NCBI GenBank assembly: GCA_021464415.1
Contig: CM038468.1
Location: 30,988,969-31,052,968 of the forward strand
Source: Lonicera japonica
Taxonomy: Eukaryota > Streptophyta > Magnoliopsida > Dipsacales > Caprifoliaceae
Direction of reading: 5' to 3'
DNA: 64,000 bases
The position numbers and the translations under genes were made by a program. The notes below the pieces were generated by a model that did not search any database, was not told where the DNA came from, and saw only the letters and a program-made list of their open reading frames with translations. Shown here in pieces: positions 10,560 through 22,900 of the stretch. Position 1 is the first letter of the stretch; every line of letters starts with the position of its first letter.

Positions 10560-11250
10560 TATTAAACGGTCCTATATATCTTGGGGCCAACTTACCCTTG
10601 TTCCTAAAATGCAACTGTGATGAGCGAGGCTTTACTTTGAGGAATACATAATCTCCCACTTCAAACTCAAACGGTCGGCGCCTCCGATCAGCGTAACTCT
10701 TCTAACAACTTTAGGCAGTCACTAGTCGTTGTTTAATTATTCTGATATTCTCGGTAGTTTCTTGGACTAATTGTGGTCCAAGTAATGAAGTCTCCCTAGC
10801 CTCAACCCAAAATATGGCGATCTACAAAGTCTGCCATACAAGGCCTCATAAGGAGCATGCCGATACTAGCCTAAAAGCTATTATCGTAGGCGAATTCGAC
10901 AAGTGGTAGGTAATCATCTATGTTACCTTGGAAGTCCAAAACATATGCCCTAAGTATATTTTCGAGAATCTGGATTGTCCTTTCCGACTGCCCGTCGGCT
11001 TGAGGATGGAACACATAGTTGAAATCTAATCTTGCGCCCATGGCTTGCTGGAGAGCCTCCCAAAACCGAGAGGTAAAACAGGGATCACGATCAGAGATGA
11101 CTGACAACAGTACCCCATGAAGTCTAACGATTTCATTGACATAAAGTTTTGCTAGTTTCTCCAAGGAGTTAGTTTCACGAATTGGCAAGAAATGGGATAA
11201 AGTTGTCCACCGAGCTTCTAATGATCAATCTTAATATGTTGGCTTGACAT
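10560..11250 (-). pseudogene. Chromovirus-like gypsy integrase, truncated
   Basis: The core retains the second Asp in LLSVISDRDPCFTSRFW and the Glu in HPQADGQSERTIQILE (10871-11188), preceded by HFLPIRETNSLEKLA. The C-terminal domain with RPFEFEVGDYVFLKVKP-like coding lies at about 10590-10690 but is interrupted by stops. Just upstream a few codons matching the VKPTY segment before the core appear near 11230, then similarity stops. RT and RNase H, which should lie at higher coordinates, are absent; a copia fragment follows. The family resembles Del/Tekay-type elements and is distinct from the Athila copies. Confidence 0.8.
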
Positions 11251-11284
11251 GCAACGTGAAATAAAGGTTGCTACATCCAAAGAT

Positions 11285-11897
11285 GTAGAGGCCTAAGGTG
11301 ACGGAAATTCAAGAAGCTAAGAACCTCAAAACTCTTAGCATGGATGAGCTCTTGGGTTCTCTCAAAACCCATGAGAAGGAGTTGAAAAGAGAAGAAGGAG
11401 GAGAGAAAGCAAATCCAATGACAATTTTTTCTTTAAAGCCAAATGAAGGAAATGGTGGAAAAGGAGATAGAGATATGGCTCTCATCTCTAGGAAATTTGA
11501 GAAATTCCTAACAAAGAAGAAGTACTCACAAAGGAAGATCAACAACAATCTCTCATCCTCAAAGATTCTCAATGATAGATCAAGTCATCCAAAAGTTGAT
11601 AATGAGGAAAGGAAGTGCTTCCATTGTCATAAACCGAGACACTACAAGTCAAATTGTCCGGTTAGAAGAAAGGAGAAAAGAGCAAAGAAGGAAGAATTGT
11701 ACAAGAGGTTGAAAGATGCACTCAAAGGGCATTCAAGCGAATCGGATGAAGACGAATCCAATATTGAGTCAAGTGATGAAGAAATGGCCAACCTTTGCCT
11801 TATGGCAAAAGATGGAAGGCCATACAAATCTTTGCATCATCAATGGAGCACACATGGCGGCTACCATTTTCTCTCCGTGGCCTTGATCCCTTTTTGA
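11285..11897 (+). pseudogene. Sirevirus-like copia gag, C-terminal part
   Basis: The frame opens after a TAG at about 11285; the codons before TEIQEAKNLKTLSMDELLGSL match the end of a copia UBN2-type gag domain, so the apparent GTG start is not a real start. A CCHC knuckle, CFHCHKPRHYKSNC, lies at about residues 108-121, followed by a Lys-rich then an acidic stretch (SSESDEDESNIESSDEE). The frame stops soon after. No protease, integrase or RT follows: 270 bp later the element ends at its polypurine tract and LTR. The element is therefore internally deleted as well as 5' truncated. Confidence 0.75.
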
Positions 11898-12170
11898 TGT
11901 TGCCATAGGGGGAGAAAATGTGTGTTGATAATCAATGTTGGTAAGACTATTAAATGTTTTATGTCTTTAACATTGATAAGTGTTTTCTTTTGAAAACTTC
12001 ATTTGAGATCAAAAATATTTTACTGGTTTTAAAACTGTCTCGAATATTTGAAATGCGTTTAACAATCATTTATTTTATCTATGCATAAATTGAAGGGGAG
12101 CATATATCATTTATTCATATGCTATTTATGTTTATTATTAAAAAGACACATTAATTTATTGTCATCATCA

Positions 12171-12183
12171 AAAAGGGGGAGAT
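12171..12183 (+). other. Polypurine tract of the Sirevirus-like element
   Basis: The purine run AAAAAGGGGGAGAT lies directly before the LTR start TGTTGACC at 12184. It is the expected plus-strand primer for copia replication and fixes the orientation and the 5' end of the 3' LTR. Confidence 0.85.
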
Positions 12184-13630
12184 TGTTGACCTAGAAGGCC
12201 TTAATCTTATTTTGATAATAACAATTAATCAATCATGTGTAATTTAACAGTGTGTTGAAGTTATTATAGCCACATTTCAATGATCATCATTTGTGGACTA
12301 AAATCGATCTATCCAAACCGAGATCATTCACCTACAAGCGTTCGACAAGACAAGAAGATCAATCCCATCACAATATATTTCATGAAGCTCAAGGATCAAG
12401 GATCACATGCAATAACTTCAAGACAAAAGCTTCAAGTGAAGGTCAAATTGATGTAACAAATTGAAGCATTCAAAGACTCGTCTATTCGACATTTGAGTGA
12501 GTGCTTAGGATTATTTGTAAAGTTTCTTACTTGATGATTAATATAACTCATACATATTGATATATCATTCTTGGATTAATTGAAGCAAAGTTTGAATCAA
12601 AATCATTTCAAAACATCATTCTTACAAATACCGGTTTTGAAATAAATTCATATTAAATTCAAATGATCATATTTTGAGTTTTTCTGAAAATAAGTATCTT
12701 AGGAACTTATTTTTGAAGTCCCCAAAGCATTAGAATTGATTTTTGAGCTAAAATGCAAAAGTCCAAAAATTGGGATTTTGGCCTGATGGACAGAGCCCAT
12801 CAGTCGACTAAGTAGCTTTGCTCAGTCGACTAAGGGTCCATCAGTCGACTGATGCTTCAGAATATAGCCGTTAGATTTCTGATTTTTAACCATTTTTGGT
12901 ACCAAACTTCTACCAAACCTAAAAAACGGCTATATCACTTTTGGGACTATATATACACTATCCAAGACACATTTTGAACACCTTGAATCATTCTTTTACT
13001 CTAGTCTTCATTATTTCAAACATTCTAAGATTCAAGAATTGTATTGATCAATCATTATTTTCTTAAGCTATAAATCTTGATCAAACAAGTAACTCTAGTG
13101 TGAGCTTCAATTGTATTTTTTAAACACTTGAGAGTTATTGTTAATTGGTGTGAATCACCAAACAATTTGTATTCAATTGTGAGAGGTAAATCTCATAGGA
13201 TAACAAGAAGCTAAATTCTTGTTTAGTGTTTGTGAGAGGTAAATCTCACAAATTAGCAAGAGGGATTCTTGTGAGAATATTGTGGTAAAGCAATATTTGT
13301 AAGAGTGTGTGAGACAATAACACTTGTAAAGGTTTGATCTTCACCTGGAAGAAGATTGGAATTAGTGGAACTTCTCGGGGAACTAACCGAGCGCGGGAAC
13401 CAAAACTGTGAGGACAAAAAGTCTTGGACTTCAAATTGGTTTAATCTTTCTAAACTCAATCTCTTTATTTACTTGTTTTATTATTGCTTGTTTTGAGTTT
13501 GTTTGATTATTTATTACTTGCATTCCTTGATAAACTTGTTTTGCTTAAACAATTTTTGAAAAGTTTTTAATTCTGCATTAAGTTTTTAAAACCCTATTCG
13601 CCCCCCTCTAGGGTTGATTTCCAACCAACA
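12184..13630 (+). mobile_element. Sirevirus-like copia 3' LTR
   Basis: A 1447-bp LTR with inverted ends TGTTG...CAACA. It contains three CAGTCGACTR dyads at 12801-12851, a TATA box at 12948-12956 about 100 bp after them, and TAAATCTCA-type internal direct repeats at about 13180-13250. A pyrimidine-rich CGCCCCCCTCTAGGG block lies near the 3' end. It ends exactly where chromovirus pol sequence resumes (13631). No 5' LTR is present, so no target duplication can be checked. Confidence 0.8.
12801..12851. promoter_or_regulatory. Three CAGTCGACTR dyads in copia U3
   Basis: The palindromic core CAGTCGACT(A/G) starts at 12801, 12823 and 12842, spacings 22 and 19 bp. The third copy extends to ATCAGTCGACTGAT, a perfect 14-bp palindrome. 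The group lies about 100-150 bp before the TATA box at 12948. This is likely a cis-regulatory site of the LTR promoter; the function is inferred from position and symmetry. Confidence 0.65.
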
Positions 13631-13639
13631 TCGTTGTTC

Positions 13640-14080
13640 CTTTTTGGCTGCTCAAGTTACAAGGTAAAGATTGTACTTTTCCCCGAAGATGATAAGCTCC
13701 TCACCCCAAGGATGTGAAATGATGACTTTTTTGGTATAGCAATCTATCATGGCTTGGTACTTAGTTAACCAATCCATCCCCAGAATCAAATCATAAGGAC
13801 TCATGCCCATTAGAATAAAATTGTCCTCCGTATAACAATTGGAATGAAAAGAGATTATGAAGGTGCAATAACGACTTAAAACTACGCTCATACCCGTAGG
13901 TATCCCAATACTGATGGTAACTTCTAATTTCTTTGGCTCTAAAACCAAACTTACAGCATATGTAATAGATATAAAAGAATTGTATGCAACCTTATCAAAC
14001 ATGAATTTAACACCAGTATTAAAAAGGACGAAACTACCTTCCATCACCATATGGTCCTCCTGATCCGTTATTGGAGTCAA
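13640..14080 (-). pseudogene. Chromovirus-like protease
   Basis: An open minus-strand frame with GMSPYDLILGMDWLTKY, the conserved C-terminal part of gypsy retropepsins (RVP_2). The active site reads LFNTGVKFMFD, with Asn in place of the catalytic Asp, so the enzyme would be inactive even if made. The frame runs into the LTR end at 13630, where the Sirevirus-like fragment begins. It continues the gag at 14300-15302 in a different frame. Confidence 0.75.
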
Positions 14081-14299
14081 ATTGAAGACTCGGTTGCCTT
14101 GGCTTCCTTGGCCTTATGGTTGATTTGGGCGATAAGTAGATTGTTGTTGTTAGGATGGGAAATTTCCTTGATACTGTCCCCTGCTCGGAGTCTAATATAG
14201 TACGATGACTGGGATGAATGGTTTCCAAACCTACCTGACTGGCCTCTCCCACTGCTTCCACCTCGCCTGTGTTCTCACTATTCTGGCTCATCTCTTCCC

Positions 14300-15302
14300 T
14301 CCGATCACAGTTTGGACAATCCTTGCGATAGTAATTCCGACTCCAACAGATAAAACACCTAGATCATGGCCCACTACTACCTCCACTGCTAGTGTTGTTT
14401 CTTCTAAAAGATTCTGAACTAGATTAAGTTTTCTTATTCTTATCCCATGTGCCCCTTAAGTCGTTTCCCTTTCTTTTGCTCACTAGTCCTATAAGATGGG
14501 CAGTTTGCTCAAATTGGCTGTCGAGCTTAAGGGCCACCTCAACATAAGCTTTGTAAGTAGGAAAATCAATGAACCCCATTGTTCGGCTGTATTGAATTTG
14601 AAGGCCATTGAGAAACCTCGATCTCTTGCTTCTATTAATCAGAAATTTCGGTACATACATGCTTAGCTCCTCGAACTTGGGACAATAATCCTTAACTGTC
14701 ATTTTGCCCTGAATAAAGTTATAGAACTCATCCTTTTTTGCCCTACAATATGCATCAGATACATACGTATCATGGAAGGCCCTATCAAACTCGGTCCACC
14801 TAGTAATCGCATTAGGCCTATAAATGGACCTCCATCAGCTTAGTGCGTTACTTTCGAGTTTTAAAGAAACGAACCCAACTTAGATTTGCTAGGGAGCATT
14901 CAGTAGCTTGAGTTGGGAGTGGATGTGGTAGAGCCATCCTTCAGCAGCCTCAGGTTTAGTTGACCCGACAAACTTTGGTGGCTGCAGATGATTAAATTCC
15001 TTAAGGTAATATATATCATCACCCTCCCCTCCTTGAGGGTCACGCTCGACATTCACCACATCATCATTTTCATTTGTGTTGTTCTTAGGGGCTCGGGTGC
15101 GACTGGGATTGACACTGCTTGTACCATGACTGTTCTTCAAGACATTGGTGAGCTTATTAAAAAACTTGCTCATCATAATTTCCAATCGAGTAACTAAATC
15201 CTGACTAGGACCATCCTCGAAGTTTTGATTCTCAACGGGTTTCCCCTGAACTGTATCGTTGCATTGATAAATTGGCCTCTTACTTTCTTTATTCGGTCCC
15301 AT
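14300..15302 (-). pseudogene. Chromovirus-like gag
   Basis: The start is taken at MGPNKESKRPIYQC (15302); the codons upstream to 15344 are likely leader. The N-terminal part ends FNHLQPPKFVGSTKPEAAE then WLYHI (about 14890-15000), typical of Del-type gag. A frame break occurs between 14703 and 14889, then MTVKDYCPKFEELSMYVPKF (14640-14702). A zinc knuckle follows near 14320-14370, reading CFICWSRNYYRKDC, in which the usual His is Tyr. Multiple stops make it non-functional. Confidence 0.75.
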
Positions 15303-15344
15303 TCTATAGGAAGAGCAAAAGAAATTTAATATGACAAGTAGCAC

Positions 15345-16922
15345 AAGATAAGATGGAATTTAAAGACAAAGCAAATATTCGAGGAATAAAAGGAATGAAC
15401 ATTCTGGGTAAGACTCAATAATTAGGGTGAATCGAACGGACTCTGTAGGAATCATATATAATAAATTTAGTATGAAAACAATATTTAGAAAGCTTTAGAG
15501 TAATTTCATAAGTTACCCTTTGTTCAAAAGTTCATGTGGCACAACTCAATATCTATTGATCTCATAAACTTAGAACCATAACTTCATTAATTCTTGTGAC
15601 TATCCAAGCGTACACTAGGTCTGCATTTCATTGCCTTTCACCCATGTGGCAATAGGGCCTCCTGTTCGTTTCAGTGCATGGTTTTGGGTCTTGCACCCAG
15701 GAGACAATGTTCCAACTTCCAGGCCCGTCTAATGAGACCATACTTTGAACCATTCATGGACTAGCGTTAACGTTTCTTTTAATTAATAGCTCAAGCGACT
15801 CATTGGGGAGAAATTATGCTATACATATAGTATTAATAATATATCCAAAAGGGAAAATCTTGCATAAATAATTTCTGTTGTGCGTAATGAATCATTCAAC
15901 ATGTGTTTCTTAAAGAAATCCCACCACTAAGACAACTATTAATTTGTATCAATTAGTTTAGCAAGAACCATTAATATAAAATCTTGTCCAAATGGGGTTG
16001 CTAGTGTTATCCACAAGAAAATCATATATTCATGTTAAACAATGAAGGTTTAATCATACACTTTCCATATAAACAACCAATCTTATAAATTTTTCAAAAC
16101 CACAACTTAACTTAATAAACCCACGTACGGGTATACACAAACATGTGGTATAATGGAAATCAAGCAGTAATAAGTTGAAAAATAAATTTTGATATTAGAT
16201 TCCCACCTCTATAAAGCTTAAATTTCAAAATTGAGGGTTGGATGAAGCTTCTTCCTCAAGAGCACCAATTTCTAGAGCTCCACTAAGCTGCAATGAACGT
16301 GTAGAAGGTTAAGGTTGAAGATGAAGATGAAATCCTTGAATCCAAGGCTTGATTTAAAGAGTTGGATGGCTCCTAAGCTTTAAAACTCTCTTCCAAGTAG
16401 CTCTCAAGTGTCTCTCCCTCTCTCCTGTGTTCTATGCTCGAAATGGGGTGAAAATGGGTGATAAAATGGAGAAAGACCGGGTGAAAAGTGGTCAAAATCG
16501 ACCTTTAGACGTACCATGATCAATCATCACCCCTCATATGATCGATTATGAATAGGGAAATTGCACACTTCCTGCACCATGATCGATCATGCAAAGTCGT
16601 AATCGACTACGGACTTGGTTCAACCATTTTCACTATTCTCCTCTCAATTGTAACCCCGAAGATGATGCTATATTGGAGTGAGTACAACATGTAACTTATA
16701 GAGGGGTTTAAGGCGAGTGTAGAGCCGCTGACGGGGACCCATTTGGATAAGGAACGAAGAAGTTACAGCTCGTCAAAGTTGGCTAAAATTTACGAATCAC
16801 ATAAAAACCGAATCATGCAATTTGGATCTCGTTTTCAATTCGGACTACCTGGATTGTAAAGAGATTGTCCCTATTAACTTACTTAGACTAATATAACATG
16901 TTTAAGATGTGACACCACAAAA
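15345..16922 (-). mobile_element. Probable chromovirus 5' leader and LTR
   Basis: Non-coding sequence directly upstream of the gypsy gag. The right end, read on the minus strand, begins TGTGGTGTCACATC at 16922, a plausible LTR start. Dyads of the CATGATCGATCATG type lie at 16515-16591. No convincing primer binding site was found between 15345 and 15900, so the inner LTR end is not placed. The call rests on position relative to gag and on the terminal TGTG. Confidence 0.4.
16515..16591. promoter_or_regulatory. Degenerate and perfect dyads, 22/41-bp spacing
   Basis: CATGATCAATCATC (16515), TATGATCGATTATG (16537) and the perfect CATGATCGATCATG (16578). Spacings of 22 and 41 bp sum to 63, as in the Athila arrays, although this sequence sits upstream of a chromovirus-type gag. 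A further weaker dyad-like string AATCGACTAC follows. Confidence 0.65.
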
Positions 16923-17201
16923 AGACCACCCGGATGATAATATGACTAATCGTAACAGTGTTCATTGGCTAATCGAAACAAAGTGAGTGTATAAAGGAAA
17001 ATTAAATTAAGGGTATGATAGTTTAGTTGATGCTAAGCTATATATATTGAGCAAGTTAAGAAGGAAATATTTTGTCTAGTGCATTGTGATAAGTACCAAT
17101 TGCATTTAAGTATTGTTCTTGGGGACCAATACTTCTTCATTTTCATTTTTAGGACGATATGGATCTCCGTTTATGTATAAAGTCCAGACAACCATGAGAG
17201 T
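16923..17201. other. Spacer with no recognised gene
   Basis: AT-rich sequence between two LTR-like blocks. The open frame at 17113-17409 on the plus strand crosses into the Athila LTR and has no recognisable domain. Nothing else is supported. Confidence 0.5.
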
Positions 17202-19455
17202 TGACGCCACAAAAATATCGTGTTACGTTAACCCAAGTGTAGATCTGTCAAGTAGTAATATAGTATTGATATTCCGAGTGTCAATTTACAGGGATAGTTG
17301 GAAACAAGTGAAATGGGTCACAGATTTATGGTTTTTTGATTTTATAAAATGGTTGGTTGTAGAAAAACATAAAAGTAAAACGGTTGTAAAAAGATTAAGA
17401 AATCACTAAGGTTTGTGAAAGTTGCTTGCACAATAAATAACGGCGATTAATATCTCATACAAATAGTTCAAATACAATATTATCAGGAATTGGAAATATG
17501 ATATATTCCTCAATAGCAAAGGGTGCGAAGCTTGGAGACTCATTCCTTGATTTAAAATTATATCAAGAGAGAATACAACAAAATTCCACCAAGTATGAAG
17601 TTATTATAACTCTCTCTTAACAACGGGTGTGAAGTAAGGCAACCCATTCCCGATAAAGCTAATCTGAGATAGCGATGATAAATTAATCATAAAAAGGTTT
17701 AGCATAAAACATGTATTTGAAATCTCATGATTTAAATGAATGAAAATTAAATGACAAATCCTTACAATGAAACGAGATGAAGTTTATGGAAAAAATTCGT
17801 TATCTTATCGATAATTACTTAAGTAAGACAATAATGAGTCTAAACATTACTTAAAGTGTTTAAAGCACTCAAAAATCATTAAGTAAATCAAAGATAAGAA
17901 TAAAAAACTTATGTTTCATCTAAATATCTTCAAGAACTCATTGTAATCTCTACAAAGAAATGAAAGATCCATAGATGGGGAAAAGTGGCTACAAGTTTTC
18001 AAGAACTATACAAGTGTGTTATATTTTTATTTATGTACAAGAACTAAACATACAAACATTGTAAAGTCTAATCATCATATGAAAATATCCTAAAAGCTTG
18101 TAGAATGGTTAATTTGAAAAGGAAAAGGATTTAGAACTATTTAACAATATTTAAACATTTATTGAGATACTAACCTTAGCAAAAAGACTACTCCATAATA
18201 ATTGTAACAGCAAAGATTATAGAAGAAGAATTCATTCTTAAAAAGATTGTGACTTACACGATGAATGAGAAAATACAAATTGAGCTCTCAACTTTTCCTT
18301 TGTCCCAATTCTCTACAATCCAATATATCTTAGCTAACAAGCTAAGAATTATATTATATATTAGAGAATTACAAAATATTTAACTAAATATTTAAAATAA
18401 CTCAAACTAGAAAATAACCCAAAAGTAGTGTGAAAAGGCCAAAAATACAGTGGCATGATCGATCATGGTGCTGGGCAAAAAGGCTCTGGTGTGATTCATG
18501 ATCGATCATGGTGGCCTCTAATGCAAACTGTGATCGTATTTCTATCTAATTAAGATGGATCCGCAACCCTTAACGTTTGAAGACGCAAAGAACCTTGGAA
18601 TCACGCGAAGTTGATGGAGGTGGAACCTCGACCCAATTCCCTAGAACGAGAATGAACCTTGGTATAGTCAAAGACAAACAGTCAATTGATGGAATAATTG
18701 ATTGCTAAGTCGAAGAACAACAAGAACCCTAATTCTGGTTGTTCGAGACGTTCTTAGAATGCAAGAAGTGAAAATACTCAAATTTTTATTAATCAAAGGC
18801 TGCCTAAAACAATAATGTTGTCTCCTTTAAATAGGAGGAAAACAATAAACCTAAAAAAAACTCTAACCTAAGCCCTATTTCGAAATAAATAAAATAAAAC
18901 AAAAATAATAGTTTCCCATATACTTTGGGCCCAAACAAAGCTAAAACATAAATTAAATTTAAAATAAACAAAGCCTAGCCCAGCCCATTTATCAAATACA
19001 CGTTTTAATCTCTTGGGCTGTTATTTGAACAAGCAATGTTTTTCATTCTTGAGTCCGGTCTCCCTCAATGCTTTTTTATGCTTCAGCTTTGCTCATCATC
19101 ACTTGGACCATGGCCATAAGTGCTTTCTTAATCTTCTTGGCTATAGCTTGGGTGATCAGACCACTTGGAACCCGGATAGGGTCTGCATAGTCTTCACTCC
19201 ATGATCCAGCTCCAGTGCTATCCTTGGGCTCATCAGCCTCCCCATGATCGATCATGAATGCTGGATTTTGAAGAATCAGCACAACATACTTTTATACTTG
19301 TATTTCTCAACAAACACTTGAGGGCCCTTCCATTCCATACCTATGAACATATAAAACAACTACAAAAACACACCTACTCGGGCGATATTAACTATAAAAC
19401 ATATTAGGGGATTAATCACTAGATAAGTTGATAATTTGGGAAATTATGTGAATCA
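17202..19455 (-). mobile_element. Second Athila-like LTR (3' LTR), interrupted
   Basis: Closely follows 8405-9992: both start TGAC(A/G)CC, share CCCAAGTG, TCCGAGTGTC, AGCAAAGGGTGCGA and CAACCCATTCCCGAT in order, and both stop matching near 9992/19455. It is about 700 bp longer because of an insertion at about 18545-19235. Dyads at 18454 and 18497 lie before the insertion and one at 19243 after it. It lies to the left of the pol remnants at 19960-23121, so for a minus-strand element it is the 3' LTR. Confidence 0.75.
18545..19235 (-). mobile_element. Family X repeat inserted in the Athila LTR
   Basis: Absent from the other Athila LTR. It matches 53085-53455 plus 59149-59560 in order: GGATCC near the left end, GCAAGAACCTTGGAAT-like, GAACCTTGGTATA-like and TTTAAATAGGAG strings. 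Read on the minus strand, CTCCTATTTAAA is a good TATA box, so this may be a solo LTR of an unnamed retroelement. No coding potential is credited. The ends are approximate and no target duplication was found by eye. Confidence 0.5.
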
Positions 19456-19711
19456 AATGCGCAAATTATCTCTTGCTAATCCATTAGCAAGACAAGCAAA
19501 ATAAACATAAATTAAAATATTCACAAGTGCATTAAGTTATGCGCGCATAATTTGGGGTATGATGTTGAAGGATTTGGTGATTAGGGAGGGTTAATGTTCA
19601 AAATTAAGTGAGAGGGAAGAAGTGGGAATGAAAAAGAAGGGGTTATGGTGGTGGGAGTTATGAGAAATAACTGTCAAATTTATGGGTCCCTTATCTTAAA
19701 TTCAAACCATA

Positions 19712-19808
19712 TATGATCAATCATGAGCTCCTATGATCGATCATGAGCTGGCCATGATCGATTATGGTTACTGCACTGCTGCTTAAAATCCTTCCATGAT
19801 CGATCATA
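19712..19808. repeat. Dyad array in the 3' region of Athila copy 2
   Basis: Four partly decayed dyads start at 19712, 19732, 19753 and 19795 (spacings 20, 21, 42). The place corresponds to 2502-2726 in the first Athila copy, downstream of integrase. Confidence 0.75.
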
Positions 19809-19959
19809 GGAGGCAAAACACTAATTTGCATACTTAGCACATTCCAAACCCACTTTTCGAGATTTGGACTTTACCAAATGGACTAGAAACTCTGAAAATT
19901 AATCCTAAAACTTATTAAACACAAACAAAAACATTATTTACAAAATCAACCTATGCTTT

Positions 19960-22900
19960 TTACGCATAGGTCAGGTCCTCAAGAGAGGTGGATTCTTCTC
20001 GATTTGGCAATTCAAAAAATGGCTTAAGGCGTTGTCCATTCACTTTGAACTCAAAGCCGATTTTGGTATCATCAACGTTCACGACCCCAAATGGGAATAC
20101 ATGCTTAACAATGTATGGTAGGTCCAACGAGATTTCAATTTTCCTAGGAAGAAATGCAAATGCGTGTCATAAACTAGAACTTTTTGCCTAAGTTTGAGTT
20201 CCTTTCTCAAAATTGATTTGTCATAAAAAATCTTGGTGCATTCTTTGCTTATCTTAGCATTATCACAAGCGTCTCTCCTCAGCTCCTTAATTTCTGTTAT
20301 TTTTAATTTATGATCGAGGCTGGCTTTTTCTAAATCAAAATTTACCAATTTGGCTAGCTCGGCTTGATCGTTAGTTTGAGGGTGATAATCGAGCAATACT
20401 TTGTAGTTTACAGCATACTTTCGCATCAGCGATTGAAATGGTTTATTACAAAAGTGAGTACCGCCATCGCTTATTATTACCTTAGGCGTGCCAAATAGTA
20501 CAAGAATGTGATCTTTCAAGAACCGAATGAAAACTTTATGATCGTTTTTCTTACACGTTTGGGCTTCCACACATTTTGAAATGTAATCTATAACTCCTAA
20601 TATGTAAAGATTACCATAGGAGGATGGAAATAGTCCTCTAAAGTCGATGCCCCAACAATCGAAGATTTATATCATCAGAATGGGGTAGAGTGGCCTCATG
20701 TTCTTCTTTGAGATCCCTCCGAGCATCAAACATCTGGAGTATACTTTACAAAAGTGTTGGGCGTCCTTAAAACATCAATGTCTAATATAATCCACTTTGT
20801 AAAACTTTAGCAGTGGTTTTTTTTATCGAGAAATGTCCTACACAAGTTTTCGAATGGTAAAAGAAAAACACTATTTCAAATTCTTCGTTTGAAATGCACC
20901 GGTGGATAATTTAATTTTGCACAATATTTGAACAAGTACGGCTTGTCGCAATAGAATAGCCCCATTTCATTCAAGAATCTTTGTCTGTCTTATGCGTTCC
21001 AAGAATTTGGTATATTTTTGGTGACAAGATAGTTGATGATGTCCACATACCACGGAAGCGACAAAATTAATAACAATTGCTCATTTCGAAAGGAGTCTTG
21101 GATCAGGCTTTGCTTAATGTTGTTGGTGAAAGTGAGCTAAGATAAATGATTAACCACAACATTCTCCACTCTTTATTTGTCCTTGATGCTTAAGTGAAAT
21201 TCCTGCAACAAGAGGATCCATCTTAAAAGCCGTGGCTTGGTATCTTTCTTGGTGAACAAATACTTAAGATCTGCATGGTCCGTGAAAACCGCAATGGGAG
21301 ATCCTTTCAAGTAGGATTGAAACTTGTTTAAGGCGAAGACAATTGCCAAAAGCTGTTTCTCTATCATGGTGTAATTCATTTGTGCGTCATTCAAAGTCCG
21401 ACATACATAGTAGATTACACCCAGTTTCTTGTCTTTCCTTTGACTAAGAACTGATATGACTGCATAGTCACTAGTATCGCACATGAGCTTAAAAGGCAAG
21501 TTCCAATCAGGTTTTTGCATTATCGATGCGATATATAATGAGCATGTGCTTAAGTGAAGTAAAAGCTCCCTCGCACTTAGCATCCCATTTGAAAGGAGCA
21601 TCTTTATGGAGGAGATTGCACATTGGTTTTGAGATGGAACTAAAGTTCTTGATAAACCTCTTATAAAATTCGACATGTCCCAGAAATGATCGGACATCTT
21701 TCAAATACTTAGGTGTAGGAAGCTTAGCAATTAACTCAATTTTTGTTTTATCCACTTCATTCCCTTTTGATGAAATGATATGCCCTAACATGATACCCTT
21801 GGTAATTATGAAGTGGCACTTTTCCTAATTCAAAACCAGCTGTTTCTCGACACATATCTCCAAAACCTATTCAAGGTTAATTAAACAATTTTTGAATGAC
21901 TTACCATAGACGGTAAAGTCGTCCATAAACACTTCAAAAGTCTGTTCTACCAAATCACTAAAAATACTTAGCATACATCGTTGGAAAGTTGTCAGTGCGT
22001 TATATAATCCGAAGGGCATTCTTCGATAAGCGAAGGTGCCGAATGGACATGTAATGGTGGTTTTCTTTTAGTCATCCAAATCAATATCGATTTGGTTGTA
22101 CATGGAAAATCCATTTACAAACGAGTAAAATTCATGTCCGTCTACCCTTTATAGAGTTAGATTCAAAAAGGGGAGGGAAATGATCTTTACGAGTCATCTC
22201 ATTGAGTTTACGGTAGTCTATGCACACTCGCCAACTTGTGGTGACTCATTGTGGAACCAATTCATTGAATTCATTCTTTACTATCGAAAGATCGAACTTT
22301 TTCGATACAACTTGGGTTGATGAACCCACTTACTATCCGAGATTGTATAGATGATCTTGGCATACAATAATTATTACACCTCGTTTCAAACAACCTCTTA
22401 CATATTTTGATTTAACACAACGTTAAAATTACCTTGATGTCTTAGCCCTATCCTCCAAGTGCATTTTATGACTACAAATTAAAGGGATAATTCCTTAGAG
22501 GTCGGCTGGAGTCCAATCAAAAGATTTTTTTTATTTTTTGAGCATACTTACCAATCTTACCTCTTAACCATCTGAAAATTCGAATGAAATTATCATGGGA
22601 TAAATGCCAGAAGTTCCTAAGAAGGCATACTTCAAATTGCTCGGCAATGGTTTTAGCTCCATTTGGTCTTCAAGCTTCTTGGTGGATATCAACGCGTTAT
22701 TTTCTTGATTATCGGATGATTTAATCTGTTTATCAAACAAAGAAAACATTTGCATACATTCCTCGGGTTCATCGGAAGTAGTTAGAAAACCTTTCACTGA
22801 ATTCAATTCAAAATTGGCAACAAAGTGGTCTTGAGCCAATGATTCTATTATGTTCACTTTCTTTATCACAATCATCTTTTTGATTGCATAAAGAGAACAC

